A stretch of DNA of 64,000 bases from Boswellia sacra (lineage: Eukaryota > Streptophyta > Magnoliopsida > Sapindales > Burseraceae). The translations under genes and the position numbers were made by a program. Positions within the stretch are counted from its first letter, which is position 1, and each line of letters opens with the position of its first letter. The DNA lies in NCBI GenBank assembly GCA_013180625.2, contig SNVD02000468.1, positions 1-64,000 of the forward strand, read 5' to 3'. Below, in pieces: positions 10,791-20,201 of the stretch. The notes below the pieces were generated by a model. The model made no database searches. It was not told the origin of the DNA and saw nothing but the letters and a program-made list of their open reading frames with translations.

Positions 10791-10893
10791 ATTATTCTCT
10801 CTAACTTTTATTATCTTATTGCTTTTTGACTTTATTTGAGAACTTTTTTGTGTAAAAAAAAAAAAAAAAAGAGAGACAAATTGTGAGTGATAT

Positions 10894-11889
10894 ATGAAGC
10901 AATCCAGAGACAAACGAGGGAGATTTATGAAAAAATCAGAACTAGAACCACAACAAGATTTTGCAACCGAAGAAAAATCAATTCTTGGTTCATCTTCATC
11001 TTCTAATTCTGATACAATGAGCCAACATGAGGACAACCCCGTTAAAACTCTAAAAGATTACTTGCATCCTACCCGCACAGCCACACCATCATGTATCATA
11101 TTTCCACCTAATACACCAAAATTGGACTTTCACCCTGGGATGATACATCTTTTACCAACTTTTCATGGTTTAGATAGTGAAAACCCGTATGTGCATGTTA
11201 GAGAATTTGAAGAAGTAGTGGGCACCTTTCATAGTCAGGCCAATGCCATAGATTCTGTCAGGTTAAAATTTTTCCCTTTTTCTCTAAAAGACAGGGCAAA
11301 GAGTTGGCTATACTCTTTAAGGCCGAGATCCATAGGAACTTGGACAGAAATGACCCAAGTGTTTTTTAACAAATATTTTTCACAACATAAGACTAACGGC
11401 CTAAAAAGACAAATTTTCTCTTTCTCCCAAAAAGATAGTGAAACCTTGTACCAAACTTGGGAGAGATTTAAAGAGTTGTTAAACATGTGTCCTCATCATG
11501 GGTATGAAAATTAGCGCTTGGTTAGTTACTTCTATGAGGGACTCACAATTAGGGAGCGCCAATTTGTTGAGATGATGTGCAACGGGGAGTTTCTTCAAAA
11601 AGACCCTGAGGAAGCCTTAGAATTCCTCAAAGACTTAGCTGAAAAAGCCCACACATGGACTGGACCCAGTGCTACAGATAGCACAAATAGGTCACGATCT
11701 AGTGGAATTTACCATCTTGGGGAAGAGGACAACCTTAAAGCCCAATTAGATGTCTTAACTAGGGAATTGGAAGTCTTGAAAACCAAAGATAGGAAGGTCA
11801 CTCATACAGTTGCTAAAGTTTAATCACAAGATCCATGTTTTATTTGTGGAGGGGTGGAACACTTAGCTCAGGATTGTCCAACTTATAGT
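10894..11889 (+). pseudogene. Athila gag with zinc knuckle, two in-frame stops
   Basis: The frame opens with an ATG just after the leader and contains the retrotransposon gag core: GLDSENPYVHVREFEEV, LKFFPFSLKDRAKSWLYSL, and FFNKYFSQHKTNGLKRQIFSF with ETLYQTWERFKELL. It then reads into a zinc knuckle CFICGGVEHLAQDC (from 11836), an exact CX2CX4HX4C. The frame is constant throughout but is broken by TAG at 11512-11514 and TAA at 11821-11823. Both could be single-base changes, and the flanking protein sequence is otherwise well preserved. The capsid would normally assemble virus-like particles in the cytoplasm. Confidence 0.9.
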
Positions 11890-14800
11890 GAGATAAGAGG
11901 GGTGTACGAGGAACAATGTAACGCCTTAGGGATGTACAAAAAGCCTTATTCACCCTATTCTGAAACCTATAACCCTAGCTGGAGAAACCACCCAAACTTT
12001 AGTTGGAAATCTAACCCCCAAAACAACAACCAATGGAAACAAGAACAACAACCACCCAAGTCTTATCAAGCACCTCAATACAATGCACCTCAATACAATG
12101 CACCACAAGTTAGGAATTCCTTAGAGGACACCTTACAAGCATTTATGGAGGCCCAAAATAAGACTAACCAAAAATTTGAAACAGTTCTTGCACAAGTGGT
12201 GGAAGAGAACAAGGAGATCAAAAGTCAAATCACTAAGCTAACTAGTGCTTTGACCATACAAGAGCGAGGTAAGTTTCCATCTCAAACTCAATCTAATCCA
12301 AAAGGGCAACACATGGCACAAGCCTCTACTTCTGACACACAAAATCTCAAAGAGGTAAATGCCATCACTACTCGAAGTGGTAAGATCTTAAATGAGCCTA
12401 CATTGCCAATCAACACTACCATGGAAAACAAAGATGTTCTCCCACAAAAGGAGGACATTTTTGAGAAAGAACTTGAAAAGAAATTTTCGATTGCAGTGCC
12501 TTTTCCCCAAGCTCTCAGATCTAATGGGAAAAACTCGAAAGTTCAAGGTGAGATTCTAGAACACTTAAAACAAGTTAAGATTAATCTTCCCTTGTTGCAT
12601 GTAATCAAACAGGTTCCGGCTTACGCCAAAGTTATCAAGGATCTATACACCATCAAAAGAAAGCACCACGTCAAGAAGACTGCATTCTTGACGGAACAAG
12701 TAAGTGCAGTCATTGAACAGAAAACCCCACCCAAGTACAAAGATCTAGGGTATCCTACAATTTCCTGCCAGATTGGGACACATGAAATCAGTCAAGCATT
12801 GTTAGACTTGAGAGCAAGTGTCAATCTCATGCCCTATTCGGTTTACTTACAATTAGGACTTGGAGAGATCAAACCCACATCCGTAGTTCTACAATTGACC
12901 GACCGATCAGTCAAGAAACCACAGGGAATAGTGGAAGATGTTTTATTACAGATTGATAAAATTTATTACCCTGTTGATTTTCTTGTTTTGGATACTCAGT
13001 CTGTGGTTAATATGGAGTCCAAAATTCCTCTTATTTTAGGGAGACCTTTTCTTGCCACTGCTAATGCTTTTATTAATTGCAGGAACGGTCTCATGAAATT
13101 ATCATTTGGTAATATGACTCTTGAGGTGAATATTTTTCATATTGAAAAGCAACCACGAGAGGAGGACGATTGCTACCATTCATATATGATAGACACACTT
13201 ATCTCAGAGGAGGCTTATAGAAAACAGGATTTTGATTCTTTAGACTACCTTCTTGATTCTGAATTTGAAGATTTATTTTATCCTGATGATACATCTAATG
13301 TGTTTGGTGTTTTTGACTCACAGGATAAAAGGACTCGATTTTGGCAACCACGCTTTGAAGAATTGCCTCGTGGAAGAGAGAAGCCAAAACCCTCTAACTT
13401 AGAGGCTCCAAAAGTTGAACTTTCTCCATTGCCCAAAGGTTTGAAGCACGTTTTCTTGGGAGCAGGTGATACCTTTCCTGTTATTATTTCTTCAGAACTT
13501 AGTGTTGAACAAGATGAAAAATTGATAAACTTGTTAAAAGAACATAAGTCTGCACTAGGATGGACTATAGCTGATATTAAAGGTATTTCTCCATTAATAT
13601 GCTCCCATAGAATCCATCTAGAGGAAGGTACCCAACCTCGTAGAGACCCCCAAAGAAGACTTAATCCAACAATGAAAGAAGTGGTAAAGAAAGAAGTCTT
13701 AAAACTATTAGATGCAGGTATAATCTATCCAATATCTGATAGTCAATGGGTAAGTCCAACACAGGTAGTGCCTAAGAAATCTAGAGTAACTGTGGTTCAA
13801 AATGATAAAGGAGTGTCTGTTCCAACTAGAGTAGTAACCGGATGGCGGATGTGCATTGATTATAGGAAATTAAACACAGCCACCCGAAAAGACTACTTTC
13901 CATTGCCTTTTATTGACCAAATTTTGGAACGTGTAGCTGGTCATCCCTTTTATTGCTTTCTCGATGGGTACTCAGGATATTACGAGATAGAGATAGCTCT
14001 AGAGGATCAGGATAAGACTACCTTCACATGCCCTTTTGGTACTTATGCTTTTCGTAGGATGCCATTTGGATTATGTAATGCACCAGCTACTTTTCAACGT
14101 TGTATGCTTAGTATTTTCTCAGACATGGTTGAAAAATGCGTGGAGGTTTTTATGGATGATTTGACTGTTTTTGGTAACTCTTTTGATTCATGTCTACTTA
14201 ACTTAAAATCTGTTTTGAGTAGGTGTGAAGAAAAAGGACTTGTGCTTAATTGGGAAAAATGTCATTTCATGGTGTCTTCTGGGATTGTTTTAGGACACAT
14301 TGTTTCAGAAAGAGGAATGGAGGTTGACAAGGCTAAGATCGAGTTGATCTCTAAATTACCTACACCTAAAACGATAAAAGATGTCCGATCTTTTCTAGGG
14401 CATGCTGGTTTTTATAGGAGGTTTATACAAAATTTTTCTTCTATATCTAGACCATTGTGTAACCTCTTATTGAAAGATGCTGAATTTGTGTGGACTCAAG
14501 CTTGTGAGGACGCATTTCAGACATTAATTGCCAAACTCACCTCTGCCCCTATTATGCAGTCACCTGATTGGAGCCTTCCATTTGAGATTATGTGTGATGC
14601 CAGTAACTATGCTGTAGGAGCAGTCCTTGGTCAAAGAAGGGAGGGCAAACCCTTTGTTGTTTACTATGCTAGTAGAACCTTAAATGATGCTCAAATGAAT
14701 TATTCTACTACTGAAAAGGAACTATTAGCTGTTGTTTTTGCCTTGGACAAATTTCGTTCTTATTTAATTGGTTCACCTATTACTGTGTTTACTGACCATG

Positions 14801-16319
14801 CAGCTCTGAAGTACCTTTTTTCTAAAAAGGATGCTAAGGCCCGTCTAATTAGATGGATTCTTCTTTTGCAGGAATTTGATCTAACCATTAAGGACAAGAA
14901 GGGCATTGAAAATGTTGTAGCAGATCATTTGTCCCGTCTTGAGTTCCATGATTCCACTAATGTCCAACCCATTCAAGATGATTTCCCTGATGAACATCTT
15001 TTCACTATAAGCCAAGTACCTTGGTATGCCCATATTGTAAATTACTTGGTTTGCGGAGAAGTTCCATCTGACTGGAGTGTACAAGATAAGCGTAAGTTCT
15101 TGGTTGAGGTGCGTAATTTTTATTGGGATTATCCTTATCTTTTCAAATATTGCGCTGACCAAATTATGCGACGTTGCATTCCTGATAGTGAAATTGCTAG
15201 TGTCTTAAACTTTTGCCATGGCACTGCTTGTGGTGGTCATTTCTCAACAAAAAAGACTGCTGCAAAAATTTTACAGTGTGGACTCTATTAGCCCACTTTG
15301 TTTAAAGATACTAACAATTTTTGTCGTTCATGTGAAAGACGTCAAAAGTTGGGGGCTTTATCTTGCCGTCATATGATGCCTCTTAGCCCTATTCTTGTTA
15401 TTGAGATATTTGACTATTGGGGTATTGACTTTATGGGACCTTTTCCTCCATCTTTTGGTTATCTTTATATTCTTCTAGCTGTTGATTATGTGTCCAAATG
15501 GGTGGAGGCTATGGCTTGTCGTACTAATGATAACACAACTGTGGTAAAATTCTTAAAAGAAAACGTGTTGTCTAGGTATGGTACGCCACGTGTCATCATC
15601 AGTGACCAAGGGACACATTTTGTAACCGTTCTTTTGAAGCTTTGATGCGCAGGTATGGTGTTCTTCATAAGATTTCCACCGCATACCATCCACAGACAAA
15701 TGGGCAAGCTGAACTCTCAAATAGGGAGGTCAAGCAGATTCTAGAAAAGACTGTTAACCCGAATCGCAAAGACTGGTCTTTACACCTTTCTGATGCATTA
15801 TGGGCTTACCGCACTGCTTATAAAACTATTCTAGGGATGTCTCCTTATCGCCTTGTCTATGGGAAAGCTTGTCATTTACCTGTTGAGCTAGAACATAAAG
15901 CTTATTGGGCTGTCAAAGCCCTTAACTTTGATTTGAGTGTTGCAGGTCTTCAAAGAAAGTTACAATTGTCTGAAATAGAAGAATTGCGGAATGATGCCTA
16001 TGACAACTCCAAGATTTACAAGGCTAAGATGAAAGCGGCTCACGACAAACAAATCTTGAGGAAAAACTTTGAGCTAAATCAACGAGTTTATCTTTATGAT
16101 TCTCGATTGCATTTACACCCTGGAAAGTTGAGATCTCGATGGACTGGACCATTTGTCGTAAAGCACGTTTTTCCAAATGGAGCGGTGGAGATTGAGGACC
16201 CCACTGATGGGCGAATTTTCAAAGTTAATGGGCAACGGTTGAAAAATTATGTGGAAAGGGAAAGTCAGTTTATGTGTCTCGAGGAGATCTCTCTTGAGCC
16301 TCCTGTCTATCCTAATTAA
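11890..16319 (+). pseudogene. Athila pol: protease, RT, RNase H, integrase, broken late
   Basis: This continues the gag frame. The protease region near 12805 reads DLRASVNLMP, where Athila elements normally have DLGASVNLMP, so the catalytic D-x-G-A motif has lost its Gly. RT (about 13670-14300) shows CIDYRKLNTATRKDYFPLPF, RRMPFGLCNAPATFQRCM and the catalytic VFMDD (14146-14160). RNase H (about 14570-14935) shows CDASNYAVGAVL, STTEKELLAVVFA and FTDHAALKYLF. Integrase has the HHCC end (HFSTKK...CRSC), IDFMGP, SDQGTHF and [12 protein letters not shown] for the D,D,E residues, then a C-terminal segment ending at 16319. A TAG at 15289-15291 and a one-base loss near 15617-15622 break integrase. RT itself is uninterrupted. 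Confidence 0.93.
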
Positions 16320-16705
16320 TCAGGTTCTATCTGTCTCATCTATCTGTACCATATCTTGACTTTTGTACCATATCTTGATTTTATTTTTGTTTTTATTATT
16401 TGGTTGTCCTTGCTTTTATTATTTATCTACCCCATATCTTGACTTTTGTCTTTGTTTCTATCATCTATCTGTACCATATCTTAACTTTATTTTTGCTTTC
16501 TTTATCTCGTTGTCTTGCTTTTATTATATGTTTTTCCTATAATTTTTACTTTATTTTCTGTTTTTGCTTTTATTTTCTTTTGCGTGTTTTATTTTACTTC
16601 CCGGTTAAGTGGCGGATACGGTACTCCGTGACTAATTAAGTCGGTTTTTCAGTTCCCTAAAAACTGTAACCCAAACAAAAATCGTGCATTCTTTTACCTT
16701 TCAAA
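16320..16705 (+). other. Spacer between pol and the extra ORFs
   Basis: T-rich and non-coding. It contains about four loose repeats of 'atctgtaccatatcttgactttt' (16330-16500). It could hold a splice acceptor or promoter for downstream ORFs, but I cannot identify one with confidence. Confidence 0.6.
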
Positions 16706-17281
16706 ATGGATACGATTCTTTCAAACCTTCGTAGACATTTTCCTTTTCTTCCTCCAAATGCATTGCTCAAAATTGACAAAGCACGGTTTGCAAGGTTAAA
16801 ATTGCTAATGCTTATGGGTTTACCTGTTGATATACGATGGTTAATTGAAGCCAAAGTTCGATTATCTGGTGAATGTTTAAAAGCCTTTGTTTCCTTCATG
16901 CCTGGTTTGGGTAAAAGCTCTTACGCGAAAAAGCGAAGAGCAAATAAATTACAAGTTTGTCACAAATATGCACGATGGACCTGTAACAAGTGATGTCGCT
17001 CTTTAGGATATGTGTCTGTCAATCGAGAAGATAAGATTCAGTTCATTAAGGATGGACTGAGTAAGGAGTCTCTAGATAATATCTTGTTGACTCTTGAGAC
17101 GCATCCTTGTGGACTTGTGCATCGAGAGATTTTAAGATTATGGACACAATTTCGAGAAGAGCAAGAACGCTATAGTCTCGGGAATCTGACTCAAAACGAC
17201 CCTGTTTGCCAATTTATAAGAAAATTGGATGGGAAGCATATCCCAACTCATAGAAGGTGTTTCAGCCGTTACTGGACGTAA
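16706..17281 (+). pseudogene. Unrecognised retrotransposon ORF with one in-frame UGA
   Basis: The ATG at 16706 opens a frame of 191 sense and nonsense codons, interrupted only by TGA at 16991-16993. Both halves are in the same frame and look like one protein. The first half is basic (MDTILSNLRRHFPFLPPNAL...KKRRANKLQVC). The stop sits inside a Cys/His cluster, CHKYARWTCNK-stop-CRSLG, that looks like a small zinc-binding site. The second half is helical and charged (NREDKIQFIKDGLSKESLDN, LRLWTQFREEQERYS). It sits between pol and the LOG gene, where Athila elements usually have an env-like ORF, but I see no signal peptide or membrane segment. The family is not recognised. The TGA may be a simple mutation, and readthrough cannot be excluded. 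Confidence 0.6.
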
Positions 17282-17444
17282 AACCAGAGGAAGATGTGAG
17301 CCACAATCACAACTACTTGTACATATGCATGCTTGCCGTTATTTTTGAATTTCTATTTTTATTTTATTTTTATTTTCAACGTTTGTCAGACAAACAGTTG
17401 AGCTACCTATATAGATGTCATTATTGTACTACCTTTTTGCATTC
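17282..17444 (+). other. Short spacer upstream of the LOG gene
   Basis: Non-coding sequence between the unknown ORF and the TATA-like site. A second TATA-like stretch, CTATATAG, lies near 17407-17414. Confidence 0.5.
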
Positions 17445-17452
17445 TATAAATA
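17445..17452 (+). promoter_or_regulatory. Candidate internal TATA box for the LOG gene
   Basis: TATAAATA preceded by C matches the plant TATA consensus and lies about 50 bp upstream of the LOG ATG. A start 25-35 bp downstream would give a leader of roughly 20-30 nt. The spacing fits a separate transcript rather than expression only from the LTR. In AT-rich DNA such matches also arise by chance. Confidence 0.35.
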
Positions 17453-17501
17453 CATCTCATGTTCTTCATTTGCATATACATAGTTAGTGAGTTGTATCAA
17501 A

Positions 17502-18146
17502 ATGGAGGGAACCTCAGCTCGTCGATTCCGAAATATATATGTATTTTGTGGATCTCAGCCTGGTAAAGATATAGTTTTTTTAGAAGCAGCTCATAATCTT
17601 GGTAAGGTTCTAGCTGAGAGAAAACTTCATTTAATTTATGGGGGAGGTAACCATGGGTTAATGGGGTGTGTGTCAACAACTGCATACTCAAGAGGAAGTC
17701 AAGTTTTAGGAATTATTCCTAAAGCTTTAGTTAACGTTGCTGGAAAAACAGTTGGAGAGGAATTACAAGTCTCATCCATGCATGAACGCATAGCTCGTAT
17801 GATTGTAAATGCAGATGCCTTTATTGCTTTACCAGGAGGTTTTGGAACAATGGAAGAAATCTTTCAAGTTGTCTTTTGGGCCCAACTCAATATCCACCAG
17901 AAACCCATAGGTTTGTTGAATGTCAATAATTTCTTTGATAGTTTATTGTGTTTTGTTAATCAAGCTGTGGAACAAAGATTTATCTCACAATCAGCACAAC
18001 GGATCCTTGTCTCTGCCTCAACTGCTGATGAACTAATTGATAAATTGCAAGCTTTTGTTTATGAACCTGACCCTGAAGCATCTCAAATTAATTGGTCAGT
18101 GGGAATGAGCAATGAGAGAAAATTGGATCTGACACTTCGTTTGTAA
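17502..18146 (+). CDS. LOG-like: LOG-family cytokinin-activating enzyme carried by the retrotransposon
   Basis: LOG enzymes release free cytokinin bases from cytokinin riboside 5'-monophosphates, the direct activation step in plants, and act in the cytosol and nucleus. The predicted 214-residue protein has family-typical length. Its landmarks are VFCGSQPGK (residues 14-22), LIYGGGNHGLMG (44-55, nucleotide-binding Rossmann part), VLGIIPKAL (68-76), MHERIARM (93-100), and the signature PGGFGTMEE (111-119) matching PGGxGTxxE. The second half (WAQLNIHQKPIGLLNV) also follows plant LOGs. The Lys usual after MHxR is Ile97 here, so activity is uncertain. I use ATG 17502; the frame is open five codons upstream without another ATG. 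There are no introns, whereas plant LOG genes normally have several, so capture from spliced RNA is likely. It lies on the pol strand between the pol and LTR sequences. Older databases call this family lysine-decarboxylase-like. Confidence 0.92.
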   Translation: MEGTSARRFRNIYVFCGSQPGKDIVFLEAAHNLGKVLAERKLHLIYGGGNHGLMGCVSTTAYSRGSQVLGIIPKALVNVAGKTVGEELQVSSMHERIARMIVNADAFIALPGGFGTMEEIFQVVFWAQLNIHQKPIGLLNVNNFFDSLLCFVNQAVEQRFISQSAQRILVSASTADELIDKLQAFVYEPDPEASQINWSVGMSNERKLDLTLRL

Positions 18147-19437
18147 CTTTTCTTACTTTTGGCTTTATTCACAATATTTTATTAAGTGTTTTTCAGGTTT
18201 GTTTCTCTTGAATAACTGAAGCTTCAGGTGATGTCTCTTATACTTTCTCCTTCTACATTTAAACATTGAGGACAATGTTTCGCTCTGGTTGGGGGTAGAT
18301 AGGAGGCATATGTTTTGCATTGCATTTCAAAAAAAAAAATCTATTGGTCTGAGAATGGCAGTGTAAAGAGTTCATTATCTCTTGAGACGCATTCTGGATC
18401 TATTAGATCTAGAATGGCAGAGTAGGGAGTATAGTTTTAACCTCTTGAAACGCATTCTAACTAGTTGATTTGTTTTTTATTTTTGAATTGTATTTCATGC
18501 ACAGCTGTTTATTGCATGTGTTCTCGGTAATTTTTGTCTAAATGGGTTTGTTTTTCTATCTAGGTATGATTTCAAAATTATTGGTTTGAGTCATCTTTTC
18601 TATTTAGGTTATCAAATAATGATTTCTGAAATTATTTTGAGAACAATGATAAGCCTTGTGGTAAGATGGATGATTCAATGTATATAGCCAAGAGAATTCT
18701 CATGTTTAAGTTCACATTTTTTTTAATCTCACACATCTTTTGTGAGTGAGTGGAGAGGTTGAGAAAACAGCTTACGAACTTTCATTGATCCTTTGAATTG
18801 ATTAATCCTTGTTTAGAATGTCATTACTCGAATTGAGCTAAGGGACGATTCAAGATGAAATTTCAATTCTTGTGAAAAAAAAAAGAAAAGAAAAAAAAGA
18901 AGAAAGAAAAAAAAGAAGAAGAAGTCAGTTCGATTCAATAATGTCTTCATTCAATTTTAGAAGATAGAAGTTTTATGAAGCAGTCTTTTCTCACCAAGCT
19001 GTATTTATTCACTCAAGATAAATGAAGTCCTAAAGGTAGCATGTTGCAAGAATGGTTTGATTCTAAACATTGGATTTTTCTATCTTTGGATCAATGTTAG
19101 TTGTCTGTCTGTCCTTAAATGTGACCTTTTCTTGTGTGTTTATTCTGTTTTCCAACTCCATGAGAGAAATCATAGCCTTTTTAAACAGTCGTTCACCTGT
19201 GAGGATATGGAGTTGAGGCTTTTACATAGAGTAATTTTCAAGGCTATATGTTTTGTAGTTTGTGGTAAGAAGGTTTGGCCTGATTCACATGTGCTTAGTT
19301 TTGGAAGTTATGATTGAAATAACCTTTATAGCAATTGTGATCTTGAACTGACTTTTTGTTTGAAATGCTGAAGTAGTTCTTCATGATTCATTTACGCTTG
19401 AATTGCTAGGGACTAGCAATAAGCTGGCTGGGGATTG
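18147..19437 (+). other. 3' untranslated part of the Athila element
   Basis: No gene is visible. The phrase CATTGAGGACAATG (18264-18277) followed by GGTTGGGGGTAGA (18287-18299) is a motif I associate with the region downstream of pol in Athila-type elements and may be an internal polypurine tract. Two diverged units of about 65 bp at 18345-18460 repeat 'agaatggcag...ctcttgaRacgcattct'. A purine-only A/G tract occupies about 18,874-18,926. The tract CTGGCTGGGGATTG ends at 19437 and abuts the 3' LTR as the likely polypurine primer. Confidence 0.65.
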
Positions 19438-20196
19438 TGATAAACGCATGAAAGTACACTCTTAAGCATAAATAATTAATGCTAATTGGACAGTATTATA
19501 AAGCTTTTATGATATTTTAGCATAATTATTTTGCTTATGCCTCTTTTACATTTGTTTCATTTCTTTTGCATTTTCTTTAGTCTTTATCTTGAAATAAAGT
19601 ATTGTCCTTAAATTGTGATTAATAGAAATCATTTTTTCAGGTTTAATAAAATGGACACAACTCTCAATCTATAGATCAAAATGGAGAGATTATTGAACCT
19701 GGAGCAACATGTCTCAATTTTACACAAAGTTGAAGAACAATCAAAAGCCCAAATCTAACATTTGATGGGCCGAAATTGAGACACAACAAAACCAAATTGT
19801 AGTTGTTTCTCAGCCCGACCCATGTCCGGTATTTGGGCCATATCTCAGAGAATACTTGTCCAAATTGCATGAATCTGGTGGCCCTGGAAAGCTGAGACAA
19901 AATGCTACAACTTTCATGTTTTCCACAAAGCCCAATTCGATTGTTAATTACCATCGATTATTTCCAATTATTAAACATATAAGTGATTCTCGATGCCTTA
20001 CTTCTTAATTACCATCGATTGTTTCCAATTATTAAACATTGTATTTTCTTTAGAACTAATCACTTCAAAGTTAAATTTTATATTTTTATTATCTTTTATA
20101 TTTTTGTTTTACTAACCTCTTTTATCAAAGGCCTCCTTGTGGATTCGACACCTCAACGTATACTACAATAACCGCGATATATTTTGGGCGTAAACA
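19438..20196 (+). repeat. 3' LTR of the Athila element, internally deleted
   Basis: It matches the 5' LTR for about 490 bp with roughly ten differences by eye, then lacks about 690 bp, then matches again to the end (GGGCGTAAACA). At the deletion joint (about 19944-19977) is a copy of sequence that recurs correctly at 20005-20039 (ttaattaccatcgatt...tttccaattattaaaca), i.e. templated filler at the breakpoint. Confidence 0.9.
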
Positions 20197-20201
20197 GTAT
20201 A

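Larger units (their letters stand above)
8602..20196 (+). mobile_element. Athila-type gypsy retrotransposon carrying a LOG gene
   Basis: Direct LTRs (8602-10012 and 19438-20196) begin TGATAAACGC and end GGGCGTAAACA. They are flanked by the perfect 5-bp duplication GTATA (8597-8601 and 20197-20201). A tRNA-Asp-type primer site, a repeat-rich leader, a gag-protease-RT-RNase H-integrase frame of Athila type, two extra ORFs and a purine-rich tract follow in that order. By eye the first 490 bp of the two LTRs differ at about ten positions, so the insertion is fairly young, though gag-pol is already broken. The unusual part is 16320-19437, which holds an unknown ORF and an intact LOG-family gene. 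Confidence 0.95.

Noticed and set aside
10731..11036. Minus-strand frame over the gag start
   Set aside because: It is antisense to a well-supported gag frame and partly low-complexity (Asn runs from the leader repeats).
17502..18146. LOG ORF as an ordinary host gene
   Set aside because: It is enclosed by an LTR pair with target duplications and lacks introns, so it belongs to the element.
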